Origin: Cornus controversa
Lineage: Eukaryota; Streptophyta; Magnoliopsida; Cornales; Cornaceae
Length of the DNA stretch: 64,000 nucleotides
Direction of reading: 5' to 3'
Assembly: GCA_026545225.1 (NCBI GenBank)
Contig: CM048850.1
Coordinates: 24,726,297 to 24,790,296 of the forward strand
This document shows positions 45,930-57,240 of the stretch, in pieces. The translations under genes and the position numbers were made by a program. The first letter of the stretch is position 1. Each line of letters begins with the position of its first letter. The notes under the pieces are model-generated. The model had not been told where the DNA came from and did not search any database. It was given only the letters and a program-made list of their open reading frames with translations.

Positions 45930-48775
45930 CTGCAGATAAATGGTTCGAGAATACTGTAGCCATGGCCGTCCCAAGAAAACCTTGATCGACCCCATCAATG
46001 GCATTAGGTCCCTTGCAGCCACAATGGAGCTTTTTTGGATCGAAATGGCAGTATTTTGGTAAGGGTCAGTACGTCCTTGTGCTGTTATCACTAGTCCTCC
46101 ACCATTCATGGGCCTTCTTGCATGGATTGTGCTGTCTTGTATAACTATAGCTGCGTTACCAAAAATGAAATCTACTGTGCCAAATATGTGGTATTTTTGG
46201 TAGAATTGTCTCTGTGAATGCACGTAGAGAGTGTCTTGGTACCCTATGAAATCGCAGAGGTAGAAGACCGAGCTATCGGAGCGCGACGCCAGTGCCACCG
46301 CCTGGCCTTTATCCGGATCGGCTCCATTATGGACTATAAATCCATCGCCCAAGACTTCAAAAAGTTGATTAGAAAATGAGTCATGATATGGAGTTCGACG
46401 GTCGGACAACTTCAACTAATTTTATGTGAGTGAGAGATGACGTTATGGATATCCCTGACGTTATCATGACATCATTCTCTGGTCACATAAAATAGTCCCA
46501 ATTGTCTTACTCTGAATTATTTTTCATGGGACATTTGTGATAATTTCTAATTAGAGTGATTAGTTTATTATTTTTAATTTTTTTTTCAAAAAAGAAGGCA
46601 CGAGTTAATATCATTTTTCATCATAGCTTTGTTTCTTGCTAGTCTTAAAATTCGTCACAATTTATATGTGAAACTTGAGGAATAAATCTACCAAGAAAGA
46701 TTGAGCATTAAAGAGAAAATGTATGTGGGAAAAAAAAAAAAGAATCAATTAAGTACAAAATTTAAAGAAGGCAAAAAGTGCAAGAGGAGGTGTATGTAAG
46801 AAAACATAAAGAATGTATCATCTTTAATTATTAGTGGTTGAGAATAATTATTAATCCTTGGTTTGGTACATCCTAAAACTTGACTTAGAGGGAAGCTACT
46901 TTCAATATTTAGATTAAAATGATCTTCAAATCAATTTCTGAATAATGGATTTTATATGCATTGAACGACATCATTACTCTTTTTGTGTAATTGAAAATTT
47001 AAAGTTTTCCTTTTTTTGGTTGGTAATAATGTAATATTAATTTAATTTCAAGGCAAAGAGCATTCGGCATGCAAAAAGTCAGGTGAACATATGTGGTAAG
47101 TCTAGATGGTAAAATTCATAATTTCTATTGTCATTTGAAGAAAAAATTATCTTAAATGAAGCGATTAAAAATAATTAAAAAATGTCTCAAGTTAAAAGGT
47201 GTTGCCCTTGATACTTCATATTTTTTATACTATATATATATATATGTATATATTTGGGTAAGAAGAATATATTGATAAGTAGTTGTAAACTGTACAAGCA
47301 AGGGCTAAAGCGCAACAAGAGAAATGCGTTGAAATATTGGGCCTGGGCTAAAGCCCAACAGGATAAACCTTAACACAGAAAATGGACAGAGGCTGCTAAT
47401 AACTCAGCAGTCAAGAGCCCAGGAAAACAATGGCTTATCTTGAATTTTGGGCTTGTGATTTTTTTTTTATAATTTTTATCTTTTAACACAAACAATGGCT
47501 TATCTTGAATTTTTGCATAACGCCCAATACTGTACATATTTTCAATATATACAATGCTTGAATTTCCCGAGAGAGAGAGAGAGAGAAAGAGAGAGGGGAA
47601 AAAAAGGTACCAAGGATCAAACCCAGTCCAAAGTCCACTAAGTAATCATTTCTTCATTTCTTTTATTATCACCTTTCTGCACATAATAACTGCTGGTATT
47701 ATTATTATTTATTTTTTATTTACTTTTTGAGGTGAATGTATTCAAGATGTTGAGAGCTTATTTGGATACATTTTTTCATAATATAATTGTAAAATCAAAG
47801 ATTAAAAAAAAATAGTAAAAAAACCAAAAGTTTGGTCTTTCTTTTATATAATACATTTATCTACCGGAAAAATAAAAGATTAATCCAAACATTTTTTATG
47901 TAAAAATAAATAAGAGATAGAGAGAGAGTTTAGATTTCTTATGAACAGTTGCAGAGCTAAATGTGGTGAAACCTCCTACAACACTCCGATTACTTTGACA
48001 ATTGTATTCTTCAAGCCATCACCAACCAACATGATGTTCTTCATGTTGTCACCAACCTCAATATATTCATTATAAGCCCCTCTTTTCACGTATATAACAA
48101 ACCTATTTCCAACATCGCTCCTATTAATTGATGCATTAAGAGCCTCTCCAAAGGTGACAAAATTTTCTGAACCATCTCTAGCCACCACAAGGTTTGGTCT
48201 CGGCAATGACTCTGACTCCAAAAGCTTCTAATCACCACCACCCAAAACCCAACTCGGAAACCCTTTTTTGTCGTACTTTTGTTGGTCGGCAATCGAGGAT
48301 TATTGATTGCTAAAGTGTTACTAATTCGCTCTGAAACGTTGTTGGACATTAGGGTTGGGAGGATATTGTCCTTCACACCTAGGTCTATGAGGTCATTTTG
48401 GCATGTATGGAGGTTGGTTAGGGTTACACTAAGCCAAGTTTGAACGTCGAATTCGTCATGTTCAGTGTAGGGGTCTAGGGTTTAGTTGAGTTTCCGGACG
48501 GTAGTTATGACATTTTGGACAGAGGGATTTGGTGTGGTGCAGGGCATGAAGAGCTTGGTTCATGGTAGTTTGGACTGCCATGTTTAGGAAGTTTTGTTTT
48601 TGAAGTGGTAAAGAAACATTGTCTGGTGATTGGTTTATGTAATACTTGCATGTTTAGGGTATAGAGTTCTGTTACACCACTAGTTTAGGTTACCGGACTC
48701 GGTGGTTGATTGGGTTGGTAGGAGGAATGAGGAGAAAATATGTACAGAACAAATAAACCAAGCTTCATTGCCATA
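45930..48775 (-). pseudogene. Decayed pectin methylesterase gene (PMEI plus PME type)
   Basis: The minus strand opens with ATG at 48775 and a hydrophobic signal-like start, MAMKLGLFVLYIFS. Remnants of a pectinesterase-inhibitor pro-domain follow (WCNRTLYPK; DEFDVQTWLSVTLTNLHTCQ; ILPTLMSNNVSERISNTLA). The catalytic domain starts PRPNLVVARDGSENFVTF (about 48200) and continues KNIMLVGDGLKNTIV. Beyond an intron of about 1.5 kb, 46415-45942 encodes GQAVAL, GYQDTLYVHSQRQFY, GTVDFIFGNAA, AQGRTDP and LGRPWLQYSRT, including the usual catalytic motifs. Pectin methylesterases de-esterify cell-wall homogalacturonan. This copy is dead: it changes frame between pro-domain and enzyme (about 48230) and again near 48000, where GGFTTFSSATV is out of frame, has stops in the pro-domain, lacks part of the segment after GDGF, and ends before the C-terminal GWLEW region. 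Confidence 0.85.
47425..47513. repeat. 24-bp direct repeat in the pseudogene intron
   Basis: aaacaatggcttatcttgaa plus tttt occurs at 47425-47448 and exactly again at 47490-47513, separated by 41 bases that contain a run of ten T. It is either a local duplication or the target duplication of a very short retroposed piece. Confidence 0.85.
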
Positions 48776-49344
48776 AATGAGCTATTCTATGCTTTAACTT
48801 GGGTTTCTAGCTAGGTTGCATTTCATGTGGCCTTATGATGGGTCTTATATAGTAATCGAATGCATTTGGGATGGCTAGTTGAATTATTTGAACATTGGAG
48901 AAAATAAAAGGACAATAAATCAATGAAAATCTAATATATAAATGACCACATATTAATTTACCAAGAAAAATGATTATGGATTGATTCAAATCTAATCAAA
49001 ATGTATATCAGATTATCGTACAACATTTTCTATGACTTCAATTTCCTTTAGAAGGGTCTTTATCTATACACCCATAGATTATAAAAGGGGGAATATCTAT
49101 TTGCAATAAATGTGATTTTCTATATTTTTTAGATTTTCGATAGTAAATAAAGTTTTCTTGTTATGTATAGTAAAATCCTGCATAAACTAATCCTAAGGTT
49201 CAGCTGAGCAAATACATTATCAGAAGATCACAAGGAATCATTATTGGTGGAAATTACATATAAAAGTAATATTGTTCCTATTCTTTCCATCAATCTTGAA
49301 ATGTGATTGTAATAAAATTTTATAATAGGCAATTTGCTTGTACT
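48776..49344. other. Intergenic DNA between the pseudogene and the LINE
   Basis: AT-rich, without recognisable features. It would contain the former promoter of the pectin methylesterase gene, but no element stands out. Confidence 0.5.
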
Positions 49345-51578
49345 TATTTATTTATTTTTTCGGGAAGGAAAATGTAATGTATTAACGTATAAAATGTATA
49401 GAGGGCATGGGTTGAAAGAACCAAGCCCAAAAATATAAACAAAACAAGACTCAAAGCAATCTGAAGAGCATCCCAAGACAATCCATGAACAAGCTACAAA
49501 CCAAGCCCAAAATCGGCCCAAAATAAGACCCATAACAATGATATGAAGTCATTAAAACCAATGAGAATTAGAGACAGAGCAAGTCATATCTAGAGTAGAG
49601 CTTTGTTACTAATTCTAATTAATATTCATCTGGGTTTTGCAAAACCGATTGGGGGATATCCCAATCAATCAACAATTGTCTTTCCATAGGAGAATCTTTG
49701 AGCTTTCGGTAAGCAATCATTCCTCTGATCGAAGAGATGACGATATCTAGCACCACATTAGTCGGCAAAATGGGTTCATTAAAGACTCGTTTCACCCAAA
49801 CGTGGTAGACAGAGGAAACAAGAGCTACTTTGAAGACCCAATGTTTGCAATTTTTTGAAGATCCTTTCCAGTGGTGGGAGGACCATCTGATGAGTTCATT
49901 CCAATTAGAAGGATAGGTGTGAAAGAGAAATCTCTTTTGTGTTGTATTCTAAATGAGATAACTAAACTACAATTGAAGAAGATATATGACAGAGATTTAG
50001 GTTGACTTCCACAAGGTAAAAGACATTTGGGATATGAAGGTATGTCATGGGATTTGAATTGAGGGTGGGGAGCCAGTTGTGTATTGGTAGCCACAATATG
50101 AAGTTATGTACATAGGAAAAATTTGGTTAGGGGGTCCAAAAAATCAGAGGAGGGGGTGGATTGATGTTATGGTGTAGGGCAGGGATTATTTGCTAGTGGG
50201 TGAGGGAAACCATAGAATAGTGTCTGTATTTAGCAAGTTCATAGGATTGTTGAGTGTAGGGCTGAGTCTAAGGACATCTCTTGGTAGGTTCCATGAGCTG
50301 TTTACTAGAAGGTTTTTCACTGTAGTCTCAACCTTAATTGAGGAAACATCAATTAAAGATGCATCAAGCTTCAAATGGAGATGACCAAAGGGGATTTAGT
50401 TGTCGATCGAACAAAAATTTGGGGGAAAAACCATCACTGATTTTTTGTTTGATGAGCCTGTTCACTGTAGGCTTGAGGTTCAAAAGTGATCTCTAGTTCT
50501 AAGAGCATTTTTGAGGGGTCTTGATGACCCATATTGATTTGTTTCGAATAAGGTAGAAATGAGTCCAATTACAAAATTTGGTTATCCTTCAAAGTAAGGG
50601 ACCATAATTGCCTCATCATAGTAGCTCTATTCATTGCCTCAAGGTTTGGTAGTCCAAGACCACCTGAGACCTTAGGCAAACAAATTGTGTTACATGCCAC
50701 CTTAGCTCCATATATTTTCATTTTAATACCTGGCCATAAGAAAGATCTGAAAATTTGGTTAAGATTATTGATAATTTTCTTAGGCAAGATGAAACAACAA
50801 GACCAGTACACTTGGATGATGATAAAAATGGATTTGATTCGTTGGAGCCTTCCTTTATAAGATTGGAAATTAGAAGTCTAATGGGAGATTTTATTGGTAA
50901 TCTTAACCATCAAACTCTGACAGTCATTAGCTTTGAGTCTAGTGAATATTAGTGGAACTCCCAAATGTCTTACAAGCAATGAACCTCTTTCAAATCCTAT
51001 GAGTTGTAAAGTATTTTGTTCAAATGAGGGTTTAGTGCCTGAGAAGAAGATGGTGCTCTTTGAGTTATTAATGGACAATCCTAATAAGAATGAGAAGTAG
51101 TCTAATGCTTGTTTAAGGGTAGTAAGAGAAGCAATGTCTCCATGGGAGAAAATGAGCAAATCATATGCATATGAGAAATGGGTTATAGAGAGCTTTTTAC
51201 ATCTCCAATGGTATTTAAAAGTTAGAGATTTAGAGACCAATTTTTAGGCAATTAGGGAGAGACATTCCATAGAGAGGATAAAGAGAAGGGGAGAAAGAGG
51301 GACTACTTGCCTCAGTCCTTTAATACCTTAGAAGAAACCATATAACTCACCATTAATGGAAATGGTGAAACAAGGAGAAGAGATACAATCCTTTATCCAA
51401 GTAATGAAGGTAATAGTGAATCCAAAGAGGTTGAGTAAGTCAAGTATGAAAGACCAACAAACTGAGTTGAAAGCCTTTTTTAAAGTCAATTTTCATAGAA
51501 CATCTAGGGGAATTGGAGGGGACATGTAGGCACAATTCATCTTTTTGAGCAATTTGCCAAAGTAGAAGAATTCTTGAA

Positions 51579-51931
51579 GGGTAAAGTGCATAAAACACCC
51601 CTGTAGTTTGAAAAGGGTGCAAAAAACTCCCTTTATGTTCATTTTCTTCCCTTCTAGTTTGTATCTAGTGCAAATAAGCTCTTTTAACTTGTAAAATTAC
51701 CTTTACACCCCAAAATATTTCAACACAAAAAATACCAAAATATTTCTTATTGTGAAAAGACCAAAATGTCCACTTTGACTCATTTCTCACTCACACACCC
51801 ATCATTCTCCACTCTCTCTCTTTACAATCACATAATCTCCCCCTCTCTTATTTATTTATTTATAGTTTCTTTCCTTCTTTCTCTTACTCTCACCCGAGAG
51901 CCCCCTCTCTGTCTCTGTCTCTCACATACAC

Positions 51932-51968
<37 letters not shown>

Positions 51969-53096
51969 ACATATATATATATATATTATTTTCTTTTTTT
52001 TTCTTTTTCCTATTTCTTCCACTTTCTCTCTCTTCTCAACGCTGGACATCTTCTTCGGCTATCTTCTCTGGCTAACCACTACTATCCTCATCAAGCTTCA
52101 CCATTCTCACTCTCTAACTGTGGGTCTTCTAATGGAGCTTCGAGTGCGTCTTTTTGGTGGTAGTGGTGGCTGACCGGTTGTGTTGGCTGCCATGGTGGTG
52201 GTTTAATGAGTCAGTGATGGAGTTCATGGGTGGTTCGACTAGAGGTGATGTGGGTCTTGATGGGAGGTGTGTCTATGGTGGAGATGGGTTGATAATGGTG
52301 ATGAAGATGATGAATAGTGGTCTATGGGGGTGGTCTTTGGTAGGTGCTCGTGGTGAGGAGGTGGTGTTTGTTGAAGAGGAGCTCCGATGGGGGAATTTTA
52401 GAGGTGGCCATGGGGATGGAAATTCATGGTTATTTGGTTAAGGTGGAGGTTGGTGGGTCTTCATGGGAGGTGGAGTTGGACGGTGGAGAGGAGTTCTGAC
52501 TATAGTGGAAACGGAGATGAGTAGATGATGATGGTGCTGAGGCGATCAGACATGGTGGCTTTCGGTGCCTGTGGTGTTGAAGATTTGGTGAAGATGATGA
52601 ACAGATTATACATATATTTATATAATCTATCTATATAATAATATATAAAAATATAAATATATATGGACATAAATAAAAAGATAAAAATATATATAATAAG
52701 AAAATGCAAAAATAAAAAATATATATATGCATGAAAAGAAGAAAAAAATAATGTATCTTTATCTATATATATGTGTGTGAGATTAGAGAGACAGAGAGAG
52801 AAAGAGAGAGAAATGGAAGAGAGAAAGAAAGAAAGAGAGAAAAAAGAAATGGGTAAAAAGAGAGAGTGGAGAATGACAAGTGTGTGAGAGAATGAGTCAA
52901 AGTGGGCATTTTGGTCTTTTCACAATAAGACATATTTTGGTATTTTTTATGTTGAAATATTTGGGGATATAAAGGTAATTTTACAGGTCGGAAGGGTTTA
53001 TTTACACCAAATACAAACTATAGGGGAGGAAAGTGAACATGAGGGTGTTTTTTGCACCTTTTTTCAAACTACATGAGGGTTTTAAACACTTCACCC
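51579..53096. mobile_element. Mutator-like long-TIR element inserted in the LINE
   Basis: TIRs of about 235 bp: left gggtaaagtgcataaaacac, inverted right gggtgaagtgtttaaaaccc. They stay similar to the ccactttgactcat / cattctccac region. The flanks aattcttgaa and aattctttaa (51569-51578, 53097-53106) are a 9-10-base duplication with one difference, and LINE reverse-transcriptase sequence continues on both sides. The interior is strongly strand-biased: a CT-rich half with an AC/TA microsatellite, then a GGT/GAT-rich half (about 52150-52590). No transposase or recognisable captured gene. Confidence 0.85.
51931..51986. repeat. Compound (AC)n(TA)n microsatellite
   Basis: About 40 bases of mostly AC followed by TA, inside the Mutator-like element. 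Confidence 0.9.
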
Positions 53097-54261
53097 AATT
53101 CTTTAATGGCTCTAATTATATTATGGCCAACAATAGGCCATGCTTTATGGAAAAAGAAAGAGTTGCACCTATTTGACCCAGGTGCCTTGTCAGGGTTGAT
53201 AGAGAAAAGCCATTCTTGAATTTCAGAGTCAGTGGGTATGGACATGGGATTGGAGAGTATTGAAGAGGGAACCGATTTGGTGATGAAAGGGGACATGGAA
53301 GAATGGCCTAGAAATAGATGGGGATTTTTACCTAAAAGGTGTAGAACCATTTATTGCCTCTAAATGATTTTAAATGATATTACACATGTTCTATATGTGA
53401 AAAGAATTTGTGGGGATTAGTTTTGAGGCCTAGGGATATTTTTGGACCAATTGGCTTATTTTGAGATTTTCAGGTCAACAGACCCTAGGACACGAGTTGG
53501 GGGGGGGGGGGTCCGAGAAATCGGATATTTTTTAGAGAATATTTATTTTTAGTTTTAGACCAATTAGAATGTTAGAAGATGAATGAAATTTATTTCGAGG
53601 GGTAGTCGCTTTCGGAATCGAAAACGAAGGTTGGGAAGGCACGTTAAGTGGCGTAAGGGCGTTTTGGTCATTTCATTGTGTGGAGGCTATAAATGTCAAA
53701 TCCAAGATATTTTAACCTTTTTTTTGGGACCAAGAATAGCCAGCTACAACTCTCTCTTCCCTTTTCATCTTTTCTTCTTCTCTCTTCATTTTGGAGCCCT
53801 AGAGCTTGGATTTGGAAGGTGGCGGTGAAGGACAACTTGTTCTACTTGGCAATGGTTGTGTTTTGAACTAAATAAAGTTTGATATGGGAAAATTTGAAGC
53901 TTTAGAATTTCTAGGATTTTGCTAGAAAATCTTGCAGGGGTGTCTTCTCATTCCTTTCATTGATTCCATAGGTTTTGGTAGTTTAGCATGCTAGAGTGAT
54001 GGATGAAGGTTAAGTATGTTAGCTTATTAGTTTTTCTCCTTGATTAAGCATGTTAAGATTGGTTCTCATATGTGTTATATGATTAGGTTGTGTATATGGG
54101 TTGATTGGGGATGTATGGGGCTCATTAATGTTATTTTTGAGCCATGAGATAACATGTATGCATTTTGAATACTAAGTGTTTGAGAAAATGCACCAAAGGA
54201 AGAAATTCCATGAAAATATTTATGCTGATATTTTATGTAAGGAATTACATGCATTGTAATG

Positions 54262-56537
54262 TGTCACACCCTAATTTTCAATACCCAAAGCGATATAAGA
54301 AATCAAAGGTGAGAAAATTAAACATCAACCCATTCATCGTTGATCATGCTTTGATACCATATAAGTCATACTCATATTCCTACTACTGGGCCCTTATAGG
54401 ACAACCAGTCAAACTAATCATTCAACCCAGCTCAATCAGCGCCTTAAATGCTTTGATTAATCAAAAGTGGGGCAATTAATCGAAGTACTTCGATTGATCA
54501 AAGTACTTGCGTAACTTCTATCGGAACATGCTGATTTTTCAACTCTTAATCATGACCAGGTTTTTTGATTAATCGAAGGGCTAGTTTCGATTAATCATAG
54601 TCCTGTCTATTAGAGTCTTTATTTCCATACCATTGAAGCTTTAACACCTATTTAAATGCCTCAGCTTATTACCACATCCTAGCATACATCTACACGAGTT
54701 TATACACCATCATAACATACGTAAACATCAACCGAAATTATAAAAAGAAGACTTCATATTGGGAACATACACCATTTATACAAAACCTCATGTACAAAAG
54801 CCAACGTTCAAGGCATAGATGCTTATATATATAACATCTCAAAATGAAAATCTCCTTGTACATTTCTAGAGGCACCATGTCCACATCTCAGACATGCATA
54901 ACACAAAAATAACCAAAAGGAGTTCTTCTATACTCTAAATCCAACTCATGGTTAGTTAACATCTGCAACCTCCTTGCCATTACTTGAAATTGTTAATGTA
55001 GTGGGATGAGCAAAGTTTCATGTGCTCAATATCATATGTTGTCCAATCGACCCAGTTTTCACATTTCATATTAGTACATAAGTAAATCAAAATACATAGT
55101 ATAGCTACGTGTTATGCTTCCTAGCATTCTAGTCAAACGCCACTATTTCTATTCACATGGCATACACATCAATTTGCATGACAAACCATAAATGCTCAAT
55201 ATAATCAATGCATCAATACACAAACTCATCATACCTATAACATGTGACCAAATTTAACTTGAACATAAAGTTCAATACAAAATCACATTACTCTCAAAAT
55301 TGTGCTCACACTCACACACCCAAATCGGATATGTGCTGAAGCCCCATTCCCTGTGTCCTTGGTTATTACGGGCTACTAACCTATGCGGTGACCAACCTTC
55401 TTGTGCAAGTTTGAGGTCTTTCAATCCCAGAGGATCTGTTACCCCTCTACTTTGTACATGAGTGATTTCTGAGATATCACCCCACACATACCAAATATGT
55501 CATATTTAGCATAGACATACACAAGTCTTGATATATTTGCACCCATTTCATGTCCTATGTAAATTTCTAGTATGTCACACAAGAAACCATATTGACAAGA
55601 CACACACTCTACCTTTCAACACAGTGCACATTGAAATTAGGCAAAATCTATCAAGCTGAAACTAGGGTTCCAACACATGTCACCAACTACATATATGCAA
55701 TACATTAATTCACATAAAACATAAATCCATAATTTTGTATTCTAAATCATAATTCCTTCAGTTCTAATCATAGAAGACATAAAGAACATTATTTAAATCA
55801 TAAGTTTAATCATAAAATCACATATATTCATATATAACATGAAAACATACATTTTATGCACATAATATGAAATTAAACTTGTATTGAAAGACACAACACA
55901 CACCTCCTACCTCAAGAGATGAAAACTCAAGCTAACTCTCAAATTCATCAACTCAAAATGCAACCAAACCTAGCTTTATTTGGTTCAAAATGACGCCCTC
56001 GCCATGTAGACCGAACGTTCCTTCACCGGCATCTTCCGAATCAAGCCCTAAGGCCTTTAAAATTTAGAGAGAAGAAGAAGAAGATGAAGAAGAGAGAAGG
56101 AAGAGCTTGACTGGCTATTTGGGAGCTGAGCAATGAGCCAAAATATTTGTATAGTTATATTTATAAGTCTTAGGACATAAAATGACCAAAATGCCCCTAG
56201 TTCACCTAATGTACCCTCTCGACCTCCGTTTTTGAATTCGAAAGTGGTTATGGCCTCGAAACCAATTCTACATCTCTTCTAACATTCTAATTGCTCTAAA
56301 ACCAAAAATAAATTTTTTTAAAAAAATATCTGATTTCTCGGGCCCACCTGACGCCTGTTCCGAGATCTAACGACCCAAAATCTTAAAATGAACCAAATAG
56401 ATCATAAAACTCTCTGGACTTGTAAACAAGTCCCTACATATGTAAATCACATTTAAAACATATAAAAATATATTTATTATTCCATTTCAAAAAATAAATA
56501 AATAATAATAAAAATTAAAAAAATTTGGAACTCTATA
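54262..56537 (-). mobile_element. Solo-LTR-like insertion in inverted orientation (fossil)
   Basis: On the minus strand it carries the same features as the host LTR in the same order (ttttaagattttgggtc, gggcccgagaaatcagat, gcaattagaatgttagaag, ggggcattttggtcatttta), then ends agggtgtgaca. Flanked by taatg (54257-54261, 56538-56542). It contains no pol sequence. Related to but clearly diverged from the host LTR. Confidence 0.7.
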
Positions 56538-57240
56538 TAATGTGTATGTTGAGCATGTGTTAGCATGGCAGTGTGATCTGAGTTATAATGTGATGTATGC
56601 ATGATAGCCATGTTAGTTGTGAAGTTATGTGGCTTAATGCACATTTGTATAATTGCTAAAATTCTTGATAAATCGGAGTTGTCCTGAGTTGTGCATGGCA
56701 TTCGAAATTGCCCAACCATGTCACGGAGGTGGAGAACTATTCACATTGGTATGACATTCAGAGTTGCCCAATCATACCTAGGCTAATGCCTAAGAATCGA
56801 ATTTGTCAACATACTCTTCTGACACTCAGAGTTGGCCAATCATACTTGAGTTATTAGAGTTTGACAAATATCATATGACACTCATAGTGTGGTCATTCAA
56901 GTGTGCTCTCAGAGTTTGACCAACGATTATAAATATGCGAGTGTTTATATGTTTTTCATTGAATAAGCATGATGAATTGTTATATGCATGTATTGCATTG
57001 GCAATGGTGGATGTGGGCAGTGGATATGTCATGTAGCTATAGGAATGCCATGTTGCATTTTATGTAGGTCGGTGTCGGATCGATGCTTAGGTGGGTTGGG
57101 ATATTTCTACTGAGCTAGTTGGTTTCTCACCCCTTTCTCCTAAACATTTCAGATAAGGCACCGGTGGTGGACGAGACTTGATTTGCCTTTGTTGGAGCAA
57201 CTGAGACTATTTTTGAGATTTACACATTTATATATGTATC

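Larger units (their letters stand above)
49345..53360 (-). mobile_element. L1-type LINE, 5'-truncated and dead, split by a MULE
   Basis: Minus strand. The reverse transcriptase starts at about 53350 (SINPDKAPG; FFFHKAWPIVGHNIIRAIKE), is interrupted by the element at 51579-53096, and resumes at 51568. Later blocks are THFSYAYDLLIFSHG (about 51180), where active L1 elements have FADD, so a catalytic aspartate is lost; GLSINNSKSTIFFSG; LLVRHLGVPL; WSCCFILPKKIINNLNQIFRSFLW (50800); and a zinc-binding reverse-transcriptase tail, HDIPSYPKCLLPCGSQPKSLSYIFFNCS (about 50050). A 3'UTR ends in an A-rich tail, visible as T-rich sequence at 49342-49360. Several frame changes and stops separate the blocks, and no endonuclease domain is present. 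No target duplication was confirmed. Confidence 0.85.

Noticed and set aside
51766-52441. Overlapping frames of 135 and 95 codons
   Set aside because: Low-complexity CT-rich and GGT-rich DNA inside a Mutator-like element; no match to a family I know.
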